This document shows positions 1 to 7,814 of a stretch of 13,645 nucleotides of DNA, piece after piece. Made by a program: the position numbers and the translations under genes. Source of the stretch: Syntrophomonadaceae bacterium (GTDB lineage: Bacteria > Bacillota > Syntrophomonadia > Syntrophomonadales > Syntrophomonadaceae); the NCBI GenBank assembly GCA_028686565.1, contig JAQUBU010000040.1:1-13645 (forward strand), in the 5' to 3' direction. Within the stretch, counting starts at the first letter, position 1, and each line of letters begins with the position of its first letter. The notes under the pieces are model-generated. The model saw nothing but the letters and a program-made list of their open reading frames with translations, made no database searches and was not told the origin of the DNA.

Positions 1-61
1 TGGTACATTCCTCGCTGATTAGAGCTACTAGCTCCATTTCCTTGTCGCTCAACTGTCTCAT
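1..61 (-). CDS. 5' end of an unidentified minus-strand gene (partial)
   Basis: An ATG on the minus strand at 61 opens a frame that runs off the left edge and gives about 20 residues, beginning MRQLSDKEMELVALISEE. An AAGGAG ribosome binding site lies about 8 bases upstream of the ATG, which strongly supports a real start. The peptide is charged and helix-prone. The LSDKE-type opening vaguely recalls small ferritin-like or CotF-type spore coat proteins of Firmicutes, but twenty residues cannot decide this. It diverges from the LuxR-type gene with only 50 bases between the starts, so the two promoters must overlap and the regulator could control this gene. That is inference from layout only. Confidence 0.6.
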   Translation of the reverse strand, partial: MRQLSDKEMELVALISEECT

Positions 62-111
62 GATAACATCTCCTTACTGTTTATTTATGGAGATTATTAC
101 CATTTACACAG

Positions 112-1524
112 TTGAGCATACGTTCTCAAAAAATGTTTGATTCTATAAAAACCGGTATGCTAATCGGGCTGGTTGCTGGCTGGGTTATCATCGGCCCCGG
201 CTATCTTTCTTTTATTAGTAATACCGGAACGATCAACATAAGTTTTTGTTTGGCAATAATTCTGGGTTTTATTCTGGCCGTTACAATGCTGGCTCATGAA
301 AAAACCAGTTACTTTTTTACTTCCTGGTCCTGGTATTATCTTAGCGGAGCAGTAATTCTGATGCTTTTCGTAAGATTATTCGTAGCCAGTCATATGTTTT
401 TCATGGTCACTTCCTTTTTGCTGGGAATCTATGTGGTTTACCTATTATATAAAATATCGATTCTGCTTTTAGCTGCTGATGAGCCGGTATACCTGGTGGG
501 GAGCACCCTTTTAGTCTTGTCGGTCATTTACTACTCGTCTGATATCTTTCTTGACATATATCCCCAGCATGGAGATCTGCTATCGTTTATTCTAAGTTTC
601 TCTTCAGTACTATTCTTATTATTAGTAAGTAAAAACGCTAATTCAAGCGAAAGTACAAATACGGAAATGAACGTATTCATTGAGGGCAGTACTTTGAAGC
701 GTTTATCCCTTTTGTTAATATGTTTTTTTATGGTCTTTTTGATTTATACCCAAGGCACCATATATTTCAGTAATGCATATTCCTTGTGTGGAAATTATTG
801 GGCTTATATTCTTCCTTATATGTTGTATTTTTTTGCGATTATCTTATTTTCTCTATATATAAGGATAACCAATCCTTCATACCTCTTAGGATACTGTATG
901 AGCGTTATAGGTTGTGCTGTTGCCATCGGAATGCTTGCCTTTGAGGGTTCGGTATTCAACTATATATCTCTTTGCCTTTTTTCGTTTTGCGCTGCGGGAG
1001 TTGACGTTTTTACCATTCTTATGGTTATTGCTTTCGGAAGGCAAACCCGGCAGACTGTTTATATTCTCTCCGGCTTTGTTCTGTACTGGTTTATTATTGA
1101 ATCATCTTCGCACTTGGGCCTCAATCTTAGCAACAGCCCGGCTTTTTATAAGAATAATTTGTCTGCGTTTATTATTATCTTTATACTTCTGACTTTTCCT
1201 TTGTTGTTTACTAAAAGAATGAGCTTTCTTATACCCAACGAAAATACTTTGAATGAGCAAATTATCGAAACCGCTGCATCCAGTTGTGAGGAAAACGAAA
1301 ACCCTTTTATGCTAACTGCTGCCGAAAAAAGAGTATACCAGCTTATTTGCCAGGGTCTTTCAAATGCAGATATTGCTGATTCCCTGCAAATATCACCCAA
1401 CACGGTGAAGTTTCATGTAAGAAATATTTTACAGAAAGCCGGGGTGAAAAATCGCCGTGAGTTGCTGGCTTTAACCTATAACATGAGGGGCAAGGGGACG
1501 GTCCTTTTGTCACCGTTTATCTGA
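112..1524 (+). CDS. Membrane-anchored LuxR-family transcriptional regulator
   Basis: A 470-residue protein with two parts. Residues about 15-385 are very hydrophobic, with roughly 10-12 predicted transmembrane helices and no known enzymatic motif. Residues about 401-454 form a LuxR/GerE helix-turn-helix, with LTAAEKRVYQLICQGLSN, then DIADSL and ISPNTVKFHVRNI. The architecture (multi-helix membrane sensor plus C-terminal LuxR HTH) is known in Firmicutes and Actinobacteria; the signals are usually unknown. The start is uncertain. TTG at 112 is used here because the only in-frame ATG (133) has no ribosome binding site, and the nearest GGAG (89-92) lies some 19 bases before the TTG. The last 12 or so residues (from about 459) are encoded by a GTCCCC-type repeat, so the native stop was probably lost or replaced. 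It may regulate the divergent gene on its left. Confidence 0.85.
   Translation: MSIRSQKMFDSIKTGMLIGLVAGWVIIGPGYLSFISNTGTINISFCLAIILGFILAVTMLAHEKTSYFFTSWSWYYLSGAVILMLFVRLFVASHMFFMVTSFLLGIYVVYLLYKISILLLAADEPVYLVGSTLLVLSVIYYSSDIFLDIYPQHGDLLSFILSFSSVLFLLLVSKNANSSESTNTEMNVFIEGSTLKRLSLLLICFFMVFLIYTQGTIYFSNAYSLCGNYWAYILPYMLYFFAIILFSLYIRITNPSYLLGYCMSVIGCAVAIGMLAFEGSVFNYISLCLFSFCAAGVDVFTILMVIAFGRQTRQTVYILSGFVLYWFIIESSSHLGLNLSNSPAFYKNNLSAFIIIFILLTFPLLFTKRMSFLIPNENTLNEQIIETAASSCEENENPFMLTAAEKRVYQLICQGLSNADIADSLQISPNTVKFHVRNILQKAGVKNRRELLALTYNMRGKGTVLLSPFI
1487..1514. repeat. GTCCCC-type dispersed repeat, copy 1 (half element)
   Basis: The segment contains CAAGGGGACGGTCCTTTTGT followed by CA. It shares the GGGGACGG core with the segments at 8480-8540 and 9602-9631. 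From memory, elements of the form GACACA..CCGTCCCC..TGTGTC are abundant in clostridial genomes and accompany Y1-type (IS200-like, REP-associated) transposases. Here it forms the end of the LuxR-type reading frame and sits a few bases from the stop of the HTH remnant on the minus strand. Confidence 0.55.
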
Positions 1525-1648
1525 TTTTATGCTTCAAAGCAAAGCGTTCTACGACTCTTCGGTGTACTCCCAATAAATCTGCTATCTTCCATATCGAAAG
1601 CTCCGTATTGGCCCGTAAGTTTGATTTCGTTACAGAATATTTTGTCAT
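1517..1648 (-). pseudogene. Remnant with a helix-turn-helix (43 codons), possibly a transposase tail
   Basis: On the minus strand an ATG at 1648 opens 43 codons ending at TAA (1517-1519). Residues 17-38 include ELSIWKIADLLGVHRRVVER, a convincing helix-turn-helix. Only a weak GGCGG lies upstream. A second minus-strand frame over the same DNA is open for about 55 codons and also looks protein-like (it contains NEIKLTGQYGAFDMEDS), so a frameshifted, decayed gene is more likely than an intact small gene. The stop lies 3-5 bases from repeat copy 1, which fits the C-terminal end of a REP-associated transposase next to its repeat. This identity is inference, because no catalytic domain remains. Confidence 0.35.
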
Positions 1649-1708
1649 TAATAATAACCGCCTTTTCTACTCCCGGCCATTTACCAGCCAAATACTCATA
1701 TTATTAGT

Positions 1709-1750
1709 AAATAGAACAGAGGGATTATATGTAATCCCTCTGTTCTATTT
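1709..1750. terminator. Perfect 19-bp inverted repeat, probable bidirectional terminator
   Basis: The left arm 1709-1727 (AAATAGAACAGAGGGATTA) is the exact reverse complement of 1732-1750, with a four-base TATG loop. Each arm ends in ATTT, so the transcript from either strand ends in a short U run. It lies between the plus-strand LuxR region and the 3' end of the minus-strand membrane gene, where a shared terminator is expected. The perfect 19-bp pairing is longer than most terminators, so a palindromic mobile-element end is an alternative. Confidence 0.65.
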
Positions 1751-1822
1751 GTTGGGCTTATCCTGCATCCGAAAAATAACTTTAACAATGCATGATTCCC
1801 CCACCATGAAAATTCTGCTTAC

Positions 1823-2260
1823 TTATTTCAACATCAAAAGGTCGCGGTAAATGTTGATCAGGTTATATGGCCTTTTCTCATTAAAGAACTTCCAGCGCAG
1901 CCAGTTGTCCAGCCATATCCCGAAAGGTATCAGGGGAAGCCATAGAGTGGCATAGATTAGACATATTTGGCCGTACAAATTATATGGCAGAAAGGAATAG
2001 TCCCATATACCCATCCCCAGCCAGACATTCAGAATCATGCCGGAAATAAATTCGATTACCAGGATAATCAGCCAGGCCAGCAGAGTCTGCTGCCATACTT
2101 TCAGGGTTACATACTTCGGGTATTCGTCCAAAATCCCGATCAGCGCTCCGCACAGACCCCCGACAAATAACATGGCAATATTAGTCCAGCCCCGCCAAAA
2201 GCCTTCCAGGGTAAAGTAGCACATACCCATAATGAAACTGATAACGAAAAATCTTTTCAT
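1823..2260 (-). CDS. Four-helix integral membrane protein, CmpB-like family (putative ABC-transporter type IV)
   Basis: A 145-residue protein starting MKRFFVISFIMGMCYFTLEG. About four transmembrane helices are visible. The pattern of E-x-F-W-R-G in the first helix, GGLCGALIG in the second, E-F-I-S-G in the third, then WDYS-x4-N-x2-GQIC and a closing LDNWLRW, resembles the Firmicutes family Pfam calls putative ABC-transporter type IV (CmpB-like, PF06541). Its molecular function is not established and no ATPase partner is adjacent. The frame extends upstream to a TTG at 2329, but the ATG at 2260 is preferred. It has a GGGTGAG ribosome binding site about 7 bases upstream, and the first predicted helix begins there. 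It is a lone gene, transcribed toward the inverted repeat at 1709-1750. Confidence 0.75.
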   Translation of the reverse strand: MKRFFVISFIMGMCYFTLEGFWRGWTNIAMLFVGGLCGALIGILDEYPKYVTLKVWQQTLLAWLIILVIEFISGMILNVWLGMGIWDYSFLPYNLYGQICLIYATLWLPLIPFGIWLDNWLRWKFFNEKRPYNLINIYRDLLMLK

Positions 2261-2367
2261 CTGTCTGCTCACCCGGCTTCCGATTTTTCTTATTTTGACC
2301 GGGTTGGAAACTGCCAATACGCAGGTCAAAACTTACCAGCAGTACCAGTAGAGTACATTAGGCTGAT

Positions 2368-2466
2368 ATGGACTATTTTAATGTAAGATTTACAGCTATT
2401 AGTATTAAAAATAATGGGGAGTGGGTCCTCGTGCGGATTAGTAAAAGTCTATCATTGTCCTTTTAA
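2368..2466 (+). pseudogene. Short ORF in a gene-poor region, possibly the decayed start of a Nudix-like gene
   Basis: The 405 bp between the minus-strand membrane gene and the CDF gene contain no convincing gene. One frame, starting ATG at 2368, encodes 32 residues beginning MDYFNVRFTAISIKNNGEWV. That opening resembles the first strand of small Nudix hydrolases, but the frame ends at TAA before any Nudix box. The frame from 2414 to 2611 then remains open (it contains PESSPFKQAFRDM) but shows no clear Nudix signature either. A weak AGG precedes the ATG. It could be a frameshifted remnant or chance. Confidence 0.2.
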
Positions 2467-2491
2467 CCCGATATTGTGGGAAGGAGAACTG

Positions 2492-2524
2492 CCGGAAAGC
2501 TCTCCATTTAAGCAGGCTTTCCGG
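2492..2524. repeat. Imperfect-loop hairpin, 9-bp arms
   Basis: CCGGAAAGC at 2492-2500 is the reverse complement of GCTTTCCGG at 2516-2524, with a 15-base loop. No U run follows on the plus strand, so it is not a standard terminator. It lies in the gene-poor stretch before the CDF gene. Confidence 0.4.
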
Positions 2525-2652
2525 GACATGGGTTCTTTCATTTTAACCGCTATATTGCTTTTTTATGAACTTAAGCGTCTGGAATTAAACGAGTTCAGTT
2601 CCGGCATTTGACAGGAACCAGAACATGAGATAATAATTCAGATATTAATTTA

Positions 2653-2682
2653 TACATTATCTGGAGCATAAACAATTATAAT
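2653..2682 (+). promoter_or_regulatory. Possible promoter of the CDF gene
   Basis: An exact TATAAT lies at 2677-2682 in AT-rich DNA, 52 bases before the CDF start. The best -35 candidate, TACATT at 2653-2658 (18-base spacer), is weak. It is the only good -10 in this gap, but the assignment rests on one hexamer. Confidence 0.35.
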
Positions 2683-2734
2683 ATTAGTTAAAACTATACG
2701 CACATTAATTGCGAAGGGGCATTTATCGAAGAAT

Positions 2735-3916
2735 ATGCACGACTTTTTATTAAAATTCTTTATTAGAAATTATGAAGATGTTAAAAACCCCAATGTTCGT
2801 GAACAGTATGGTAAATTAGGCGGCATTGTAGGCATCGTTGTGAATGTCTTTCTCTTTATCATAAAGTTCGCTGTTGGCACCTGGTCCCATAGTGTATCTA
2901 TTATCGGCGATGCGGTGAACAACCTTTCGGATGCTGGATCATCCGTAATATCGCTAATTAGCTTTAAAATGTCAAACAAGCCGCCCGATAAAGATCATCC
3001 ATTTGGTCATGCTAGAATTGAATATATTGCTTCTTCTATTGTGGGTTTTTTAATCCTTTTGATAGGATGGGAATTGATAAAAACCTCTTTTGAAAAAATC
3101 TTACATCCGAGTGCTATCGAATTCAGTATAATTACAGTTTTCGTATTAGGATTTTCAATTTTAGCAAAACTATGGCTGTACCGTTTAAATACCAACCTTG
3201 GAAAACGCATTAATTCATCCGTTATGAACGCGACTGCTGCCGACAGCCTGGCGGATGTGACAGCAACCTCAGCCGTTTTGGCATCGACGATTATAAGCCC
3301 GCTGATTGAATTTCAGCTGGACGGTTACATGGGGGTTGCCGTGGCAATTTTTATTATGATATCAGCTATTAAAATACTGAAGGAAATGCTGGATAGTCTT
3401 CTGGGGAGAATGCCTTCAAGCGAGTTAATCAATATGATTGTTGCCTATATTAAAAAATATCCTGGTGTATTGGGAATTCATGACCTGGTCGTACACGATT
3501 ATGGTCCGCACCGCTGTTTTGCCTCCGTCCATGTAGAAGTTGATGCCAGGGTCGATGTTTTGGAGAGCCATGATTTAATCGATAATATTGAGCGGGATAT
3601 TTCTGCGGAATTGGATATCCCATTAGTAATACATATGGACCCCATTGTAATAGATGACCCATTTGTCAATCAAATGCACCAACTAACCGAGCAAGTTATA
3701 AAAATGATAGATACTTCTATATCAATGCATGATTTTAGAGTAGTAAAAGGTGCCACCCATAGCAATATAATTTTTGATGTAACAATTCCATTTAACTATA
3801 AAAAAGAAGAAAGCCAGATAATTGAAGAAATCACCCGCGGAATTAACGAAATAAACAAGAATTTAAACCCGGTAATCACTATTGACCGTTCTTATATTGA
3901 GTATTCCAATGTATAA
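2735..3916 (+). CDS. Cation diffusion facilitator (CDF) family metal exporter with duplicated cytoplasmic domain
   Basis: A 393-residue CDF protein, in a family that exchanges divalent metals (Zn, Fe, Mn and similar) for protons across the cytoplasmic membrane. Residues about 28-215 hold the six-helix domain. Metal-site residues are visible in TM2 (D59, N63, D66 in IIGDAVNNLSDAGSS) and in TM5 (D170-x3-D174 in AADSLADVTATSA). The HPFGHARIEY loop (88-97) is typical of the family. Residues about 216-305 match the ferredoxin-like dimerisation domain (GIHDLVVHDYGPHR, histidines at 249, 254, 259 and 266). Residues about 306-393 look like a second, diverged copy. The transported metal cannot be read from sequence; TM2 has N63 where E. 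coli FieF has an aspartate. The start matches the family's usual opening, but the ribosome binding site is weak (AAGGGG lies 16-20 bases upstream). Confidence 0.92.
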   Translation: MHDFLLKFFIRNYEDVKNPNVREQYGKLGGIVGIVVNVFLFIIKFAVGTWSHSVSIIGDAVNNLSDAGSSVISLISFKMSNKPPDKDHPFGHARIEYIASSIVGFLILLIGWELIKTSFEKILHPSAIEFSIITVFVLGFSILAKLWLYRLNTNLGKRINSSVMNATAADSLADVTATSAVLASTIISPLIEFQLDGYMGVAVAIFIMISAIKILKEMLDSLLGRMPSSELINMIVAYIKKYPGVLGIHDLVVHDYGPHRCFASVHVEVDARVDVLESHDLIDNIERDISAELDIPLVIHMDPIVIDDPFVNQMHQLTEQVIKMIDTSISMHDFRVVKGATHSNIIFDVTIPFNYKKEESQIIEEITRGINEINKNLNPVITIDRSYIEYSNV

Positions 3917-4143
3917 GATTAACCTTATGGACAAGTTGATAACATGGCAATAAAGTTAAATTAAGCTGATTAGGCAAATTTATCTTTGAATAAACAGATA
4001 AGCGGAAATTAGGGACATATCTTACATATAACCGGCTATCAGCAACATAAACATATGAACGCTGAAAGACATTTAAACAAATGTTTAGCAAGATTCAGCA
4101 AAAACATATACATATTCGAACACGGGGAGAGGAATAGCCTTTA

Positions 4144-6798
4144 ATGAATGAAAATAAAGAGCGGGAAATGATTGCCATCATTGAGCCTGATGGCGGATAT
4201 GCACTGGATTGGCAATATCTTGCCCAGGGTTTGCCGCCGGAAGCAAAAGCATGGCAAAAGGAATTCTATGCCGAATATATGGCCGATTGCAATTATGCCT
4301 GGTGGTTGCTGGGAGTATCAAAAATTGACTATGATCTTTCCGAATCAATGCAATACTTGTATAAGGTAGCAGCGGCCTTCGTCAAGAATCTGACCAGAAC
4401 TCCGGGCCTGGAGCTGTTGCGCGAGCAAGCCGCCGTAATTCTCAACGATCAGGATCAGGAGCTCTTGTTAAATCAGGTTCCTTATTTAAATGGTTCCGAA
4501 TATCTCGATAAACACTGGCTGGCCTGTGCCTGGAACCGGCTAAACCAGACCTATTCCCAGGATATAAAAAAACATGCGGGCAGTATAAATGAATATTTTT
4601 GGAGCAAAAACCCTGATATCCACCTGGCAGGCCGGGTGTATTTTCATCTGGTGGAAAGCCAAAGGGATGATTACCCGTTTGCATTTTTAGCTACCTATGC
4701 AGCCGACGCTCTGGCGACTGGCGCGGCCAAACACCTGCCATTGAAAAATGCGCTTATGGAATATGGTGCAAACAGCCATAAACTGCTGGAGCTGCTGGCA
4801 ACTGTAAATAAAGCTGCCCGGCAGAGTCCATTTGTATCCGGGCTGCTGGAAAGCGGAGAGATATTTCATCCCATCGGCTTATATGCGGATGAAGCTCATA
4901 CCTTCTTAAAAGAGGTACCTATATATGAAGAAGCTGGCGTTCTCTGCCGGATACCCAACTGGTGGAGAAAAAAGTCAGAATTTGCTAAGATAGCTATAAA
5001 TATCGGCAGCAAGACCCCCTCTCTGATTGGCTTTGAGGCCCTGGTTGATTTTAATGTACAATTATCTCTGGGTGGTGAAACGATTACTAGGGAGGAACTG
5101 CAAAAGCTTCTTTCCGAAACGGAAGGACTTGCTTTCATCAAGGGAAAATGGGTGGAAGTAGACCATGCGCGTTTGCGCGAGACCCTGGCCGCCTACGAGC
5201 AGGCCCACAATATGGCATTAAGAGGTAAAATGACTATGATGGAGGCCATGCGCATTCACCTGGCTCCGTCCAAATATTTAAAGATTAATGAAAATATCGG
5301 TGCAGTGGAAGTCAGCCATGGCGAATGGCTGGAAAACATGCTGTCCAGCCTTAGAAGGCCGGAAACTATCGCCTGCGTAGATTCTGGAGATAATTTTAAA
5401 GCGGTACTGCGGGATTACCAGCAAAAAGGTTTAAACTGGCTGTATACCATGCGAAAGCTTGGTTTGGGTGCCTGTTTGGCTGATGACATGGGATTGGGGA
5501 AAACCGTACAGGTCATTGCTTTGCTGAACAGCCTGCGTTCCAGCCGGGAAGAAAAAGTGCTGCTTATTATACCGGCTTCCCTGATCGGCAACTGGATTGC
5601 TGAGATTAATCGCTTTGCCCCCGGCCTTAATTACCGGCTCATTCATCCCCAGGAGAAGAACAGCTCAGCAGAACCGGGAGAGCTTAAGGCCGGAATATTC
5701 ATAACCACCTATGGAATGCTGGGTCGGACCAAATGGTTGCAGGAAGTATCCTGGGACATTGTCATTCTGGATGAAGCCCAGGCTATTAAAAATCCCGGCA
5801 CCAAGCAGACGAAGAGTGCCAAACAATTAAACGCTCATTGCCGTATAGCTCTGACCGGAACCCCAGTTGAAAATCGGCTGGCGGATTTATGGTCTATTTT
5901 TGATTTTCTTAATCAGGGGCTTTTAGGAAATGCCCGCGAATTCAGCGGGTTTGCTAAAAAGCTAAAAGACCAGCCGGACGGTTATGGACGCTTAAAACAA
6001 GTGGTATCGCCTTTTATTCTGCGCCGCTTAAAAAGTGATAAAAGTATCATTGCTGATCTGCCCGAGAAAATAGAAATGAAAAGCTATGCCAGCCTTAGTA
6101 AAAAACAGGCTGCGCTATATATGTCACTGGTAAAGGATCTGCAAAAAAAGTTGGAAAACAGCGAAGGAATCGAAAGAAAAGGATTGGTCCTGGCTTCCCT
6201 GATGAAATTTAAACAGATTTGCAACCATCCTGACCAGTACCTGGGCCAGGCTGCTTACCTGGCTAATGAGAGCGGCAAATATGACCGGCTGCGGGAAATA
6301 TGCGAAATCATCTATGCCAAAAGGGAACGGGTTATCGTGTTTACCCAGTTTAGAGAAATCACCAATCATCTGGCTGAATTTCTGCAAACGGTGTTCTGCC
6401 ATGAGGGACTGGTTCTGCATGGTCAAACCCCGGTAGCCAAACGCAAAGATATTGTAGCCAAATTTCAGGGTCCGGAATATGTGCCCTTCATGATATTGTC
6501 CATCAAAGCTGGCGGGGTAGGCTTAAACCTTACCGCCGCCAATCATGTCATCCACTTTGACCGCTGGTGGAATCCAGCCGTAGAAAACCAGGCTACGGAT
6601 AGAGCCTTCCGGATCGGTCAGAAGAAGAATGTGTTAGTGCATAAGTTCATAACCAGGGGTACAATTGAAGAGAAAATTGACCTTATGATCGAGGATAAAA
6701 TCAAAATGACTCAGGAAATCATTCCTGACCTGAACGAATCCTGGATAACCGAGCTCGATAACCAGCAACTGCTCGACCTTTTCAGGCTTACCATCTAG
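4144..6798 (+). CDS. SNF2/Rad54-family DNA-dependent ATPase (SNF2 helicase-associated N-terminus)
   Basis: An 884-residue SF2 ATPase that likely translocates on double-stranded DNA and remodels protein-DNA complexes. Residues about 1-400 contain the region known as the bacterial SNF2 helicase-associated domain. The SNF2_N domain begins with LRDYQQKGLNWLY. It has motif I ADDMGLGKT (446-454), motif II LDEAQ (542-546; DEAQ rather than DEAH, common in bacterial SNF2) and motif III LTGTP (570-574). The C-terminal helicase domain has VIVFTQFREI, GGVGLNLTAANHVIHFDRWW (ending at 809) and motif VI QATDRAFRIGQ (816-826), all intact. GGGGAGAGG precedes the ATG by about 11 bases. The SWIM-protein gene starts 14 bases downstream, so the two form an operon. 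SNF2-SWIM pairing is a known bacterial association; the precise substrate is unknown. The 227-bp leader holds no recognisable gene. Confidence 0.95.
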   Translation: MNENKEREMIAIIEPDGGYALDWQYLAQGLPPEAKAWQKEFYAEYMADCNYAWWLLGVSKIDYDLSESMQYLYKVAAAFVKNLTRTPGLELLREQAAVILNDQDQELLLNQVPYLNGSEYLDKHWLACAWNRLNQTYSQDIKKHAGSINEYFWSKNPDIHLAGRVYFHLVESQRDDYPFAFLATYAADALATGAAKHLPLKNALMEYGANSHKLLELLATVNKAARQSPFVSGLLESGEIFHPIGLYADEAHTFLKEVPIYEEAGVLCRIPNWWRKKSEFAKIAINIGSKTPSLIGFEALVDFNVQLSLGGETITREELQKLLSETEGLAFIKGKWVEVDHARLRETLAAYEQAHNMALRGKMTMMEAMRIHLAPSKYLKINENIGAVEVSHGEWLENMLSSLRRPETIACVDSGDNFKAVLRDYQQKGLNWLYTMRKLGLGACLADDMGLGKTVQVIALLNSLRSSREEKVLLIIPASLIGNWIAEINRFAPGLNYRLIHPQEKNSSAEPGELKAGIFITTYGMLGRTKWLQEVSWDIVILDEAQAIKNPGTKQTKSAKQLNAHCRIALTGTPVENRLADLWSIFDFLNQGLLGNAREFSGFAKKLKDQPDGYGRLKQVVSPFILRRLKSDKSIIADLPEKIEMKSYASLSKKQAALYMSLVKDLQKKLENSEGIERKGLVLASLMKFKQICNHPDQYLGQAAYLANESGKYDRLREICEIIYAKRERVIVFTQFREITNHLAEFLQTVFCHEGLVLHGQTPVAKRKDIVAKFQGPEYVPFMILSIKAGGVGLNLTAANHVIHFDRWWNPAVENQATDRAFRIGQKKNVLVHKFITRGTIEEKIDLMIEDKIKMTQEIIPDLNESWITELDNQQLLDLFRLTI

Positions 6799-6812
6799 CC
6801 GGGAGGAAAGAT

Positions 6813-7607
6813 ATGAACTATGACGACTACAGCCTTGAATATGTAACCAAAGCTGAAAGGCGGAAGATGGCTCAAAAGAGCATTGAAAATCTGAAGAAAA
6901 AAGGGGAAGCGGAGCTTACCCCGGTTATTATGTCCGGTCGGCAACTGGCTCGAAGCTGGTGGGGAAAGGCCTGGAACGACAATCTGGAGCGTTATGCGGA
7001 CTATTCCAGTCGCATTGGCCGGGGGCGCAGCTATGTGCGCCACGGGGCAGTACTGGACTTAAAGATTGAACAGGGCATTATTAAAGCATTGGTGCAGGGG
7101 AGTGTTTGGAAACCGTATGAAGTCGAGATTATCATCCGCCCGCTGCTGCCCGAGGAGTGGGGAAAAATACGCATGGCCTGCGAGGGTAAAATTGAGTCCC
7201 TGCAGGAATTGATTGATGGAAAATTTCCGTCCGGACTGTCAGAATTGTTTACGGCCAAGGGCAGCGGTCTCTTCCCGGCCCCCAAAGAAATCAACTTTAA
7301 CTGTTCCTGTCCGGACAGGGCGGTGATGTGTAAACATGTAGCTGCAGTCCTATATGGAATCGGAGCCAGGCTGGATGAAGACCCTGCCATGTTTTTCACC
7401 CTGAGAGCGGTGGATATCCATGATCTCATCAGTAAAGCTATTCAAAGCAAAACCCAAAACATGCTCAGTAAATCCGGGGCCAAAAGCCGTCGTATTCTGG
7501 CGGATGCTGATATAGCCGCCATGTTCGGTGTAGAAGTGGAAGCTATGCTTCCCGGTGCCGGCAATAATATGGTGAAGAAGGGAAAAAAGAAAAGGAAGCA
7601 AACTTAA
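6813..7607 (+). CDS. SWIM zinc-finger protein, partner of the SNF2 ATPase
   Basis: A 264-residue protein with a SWIM zinc finger, CxCx6CxH, at C164, C166, C173 and H175 (NCSCPDRAVMCKHVAAVLY). SWIM fingers are proposed DNA- or protein-binding modules and in bacteria often occur beside SNF2 ATPases. N-terminal features include SWWGKAWNDNLERYADYSSR (about 48-67) and RGRSYVRHGAVLDL, typical of bacterial SWIM proteins. The tail is strongly basic (KKGKKKRKQ), which would suit nucleic-acid binding. A strong GGGAGGAAAG precedes the ATG with only 14 bases after the upstream stop, so the gene is translated from the same mRNA. Length and motifs suggest it is complete. Its presumed role is to recruit the SNF2 motor to DNA; this is inference from association. 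Confidence 0.92.
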   Translation: MNYDDYSLEYVTKAERRKMAQKSIENLKKKGEAELTPVIMSGRQLARSWWGKAWNDNLERYADYSSRIGRGRSYVRHGAVLDLKIEQGIIKALVQGSVWKPYEVEIIIRPLLPEEWGKIRMACEGKIESLQELIDGKFPSGLSELFTAKGSGLFPAPKEINFNCSCPDRAVMCKHVAAVLYGIGARLDEDPAMFFTLRAVDIHDLISKAIQSKTQNMLSKSGAKSRRILADADIAAMFGVEVEAMLPGAGNNMVKKGKKKRKQT

Positions 7608-7613
7608 CATCTA

Positions 7614-7814
7614 TTACTCAATACGCATTTTTATACTCTTAAAAATGGCATTATTTATATCTGCGAGCTGACAAAGAAGGATCATGTTTGAGCCTGCTCC
7701 TTCGTGCAATACATCAAGGATTACTCGCAGTGCTGGGCCATTCGTTTTGTCACTGTGATGATGTTTGAAATGCTTATCTTTTTGGAAAAACCTTAAAAGA
7801 AATCCTGGGTGGTA
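7614..7814 (-). other. Start-less open frame in the gap after the methyltransferase stop (66 codons)
   Basis: The 207-bp gap between the converging SWIM and methyltransferase genes has no gene with a start codon. On the minus strand, directly in frame with the methyltransferase and just past its TAA (7815-7817), 66 sense codons run to tandem TAA TAG stops (7611-7616). The translation includes SDKTNGPALRVILDVL and NMILLCQLADINNA and looks protein-like. It has no usable start near its upstream end and no ribosome binding site. It may be a gene fragment, a chance open frame (a few percent for this length in one frame), or a former C-terminal extension cut by a stop. Confidence 0.25.
7661..7730. 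repeat. Nested inverted repeats in the convergent gap
   Basis: CTGCGAG (7661-7667) pairs with CTCGCAG (7724-7730), and inside it GAAGGA (7676-7681) pairs with TCCTTC (7698-7703). A two-tier stem is possible between the 3' ends of two converging genes, where it could slow transcription. No U run is attached. It overlaps the start-less frame, so it could also be incidental. Confidence 0.3.

Noticed and set aside
1608..1850. 80-codon plus-strand frame
   Set aside because: It crosses the HTH remnant and the perfect inverted repeat, starts at a non-ATG codon without a ribosome binding site, and has no family-like pattern.
1823..2329. Longer TTG start of the minus-strand membrane protein
   Set aside because: The extra 23 residues are not membrane-like, and there is no ribosome binding site at 2329. 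The ATG at 2260 has GGGTGAG.
2414..2611. 65-codon plus-strand frame in the gene-poor gap
   Set aside because: It has no ribosome binding site, no recognisable domain and contains the hairpin at 2492-2524. At most it is part of a decayed gene.
4144..7607. Interpreting the SNF2-SWIM pair as part of a DISARM or other phage-defence island
   Set aside because: No nuclease, DNA methylase or other defence genes flank the pair. The nearest methyltransferase converges on it and is of the small-molecule type.
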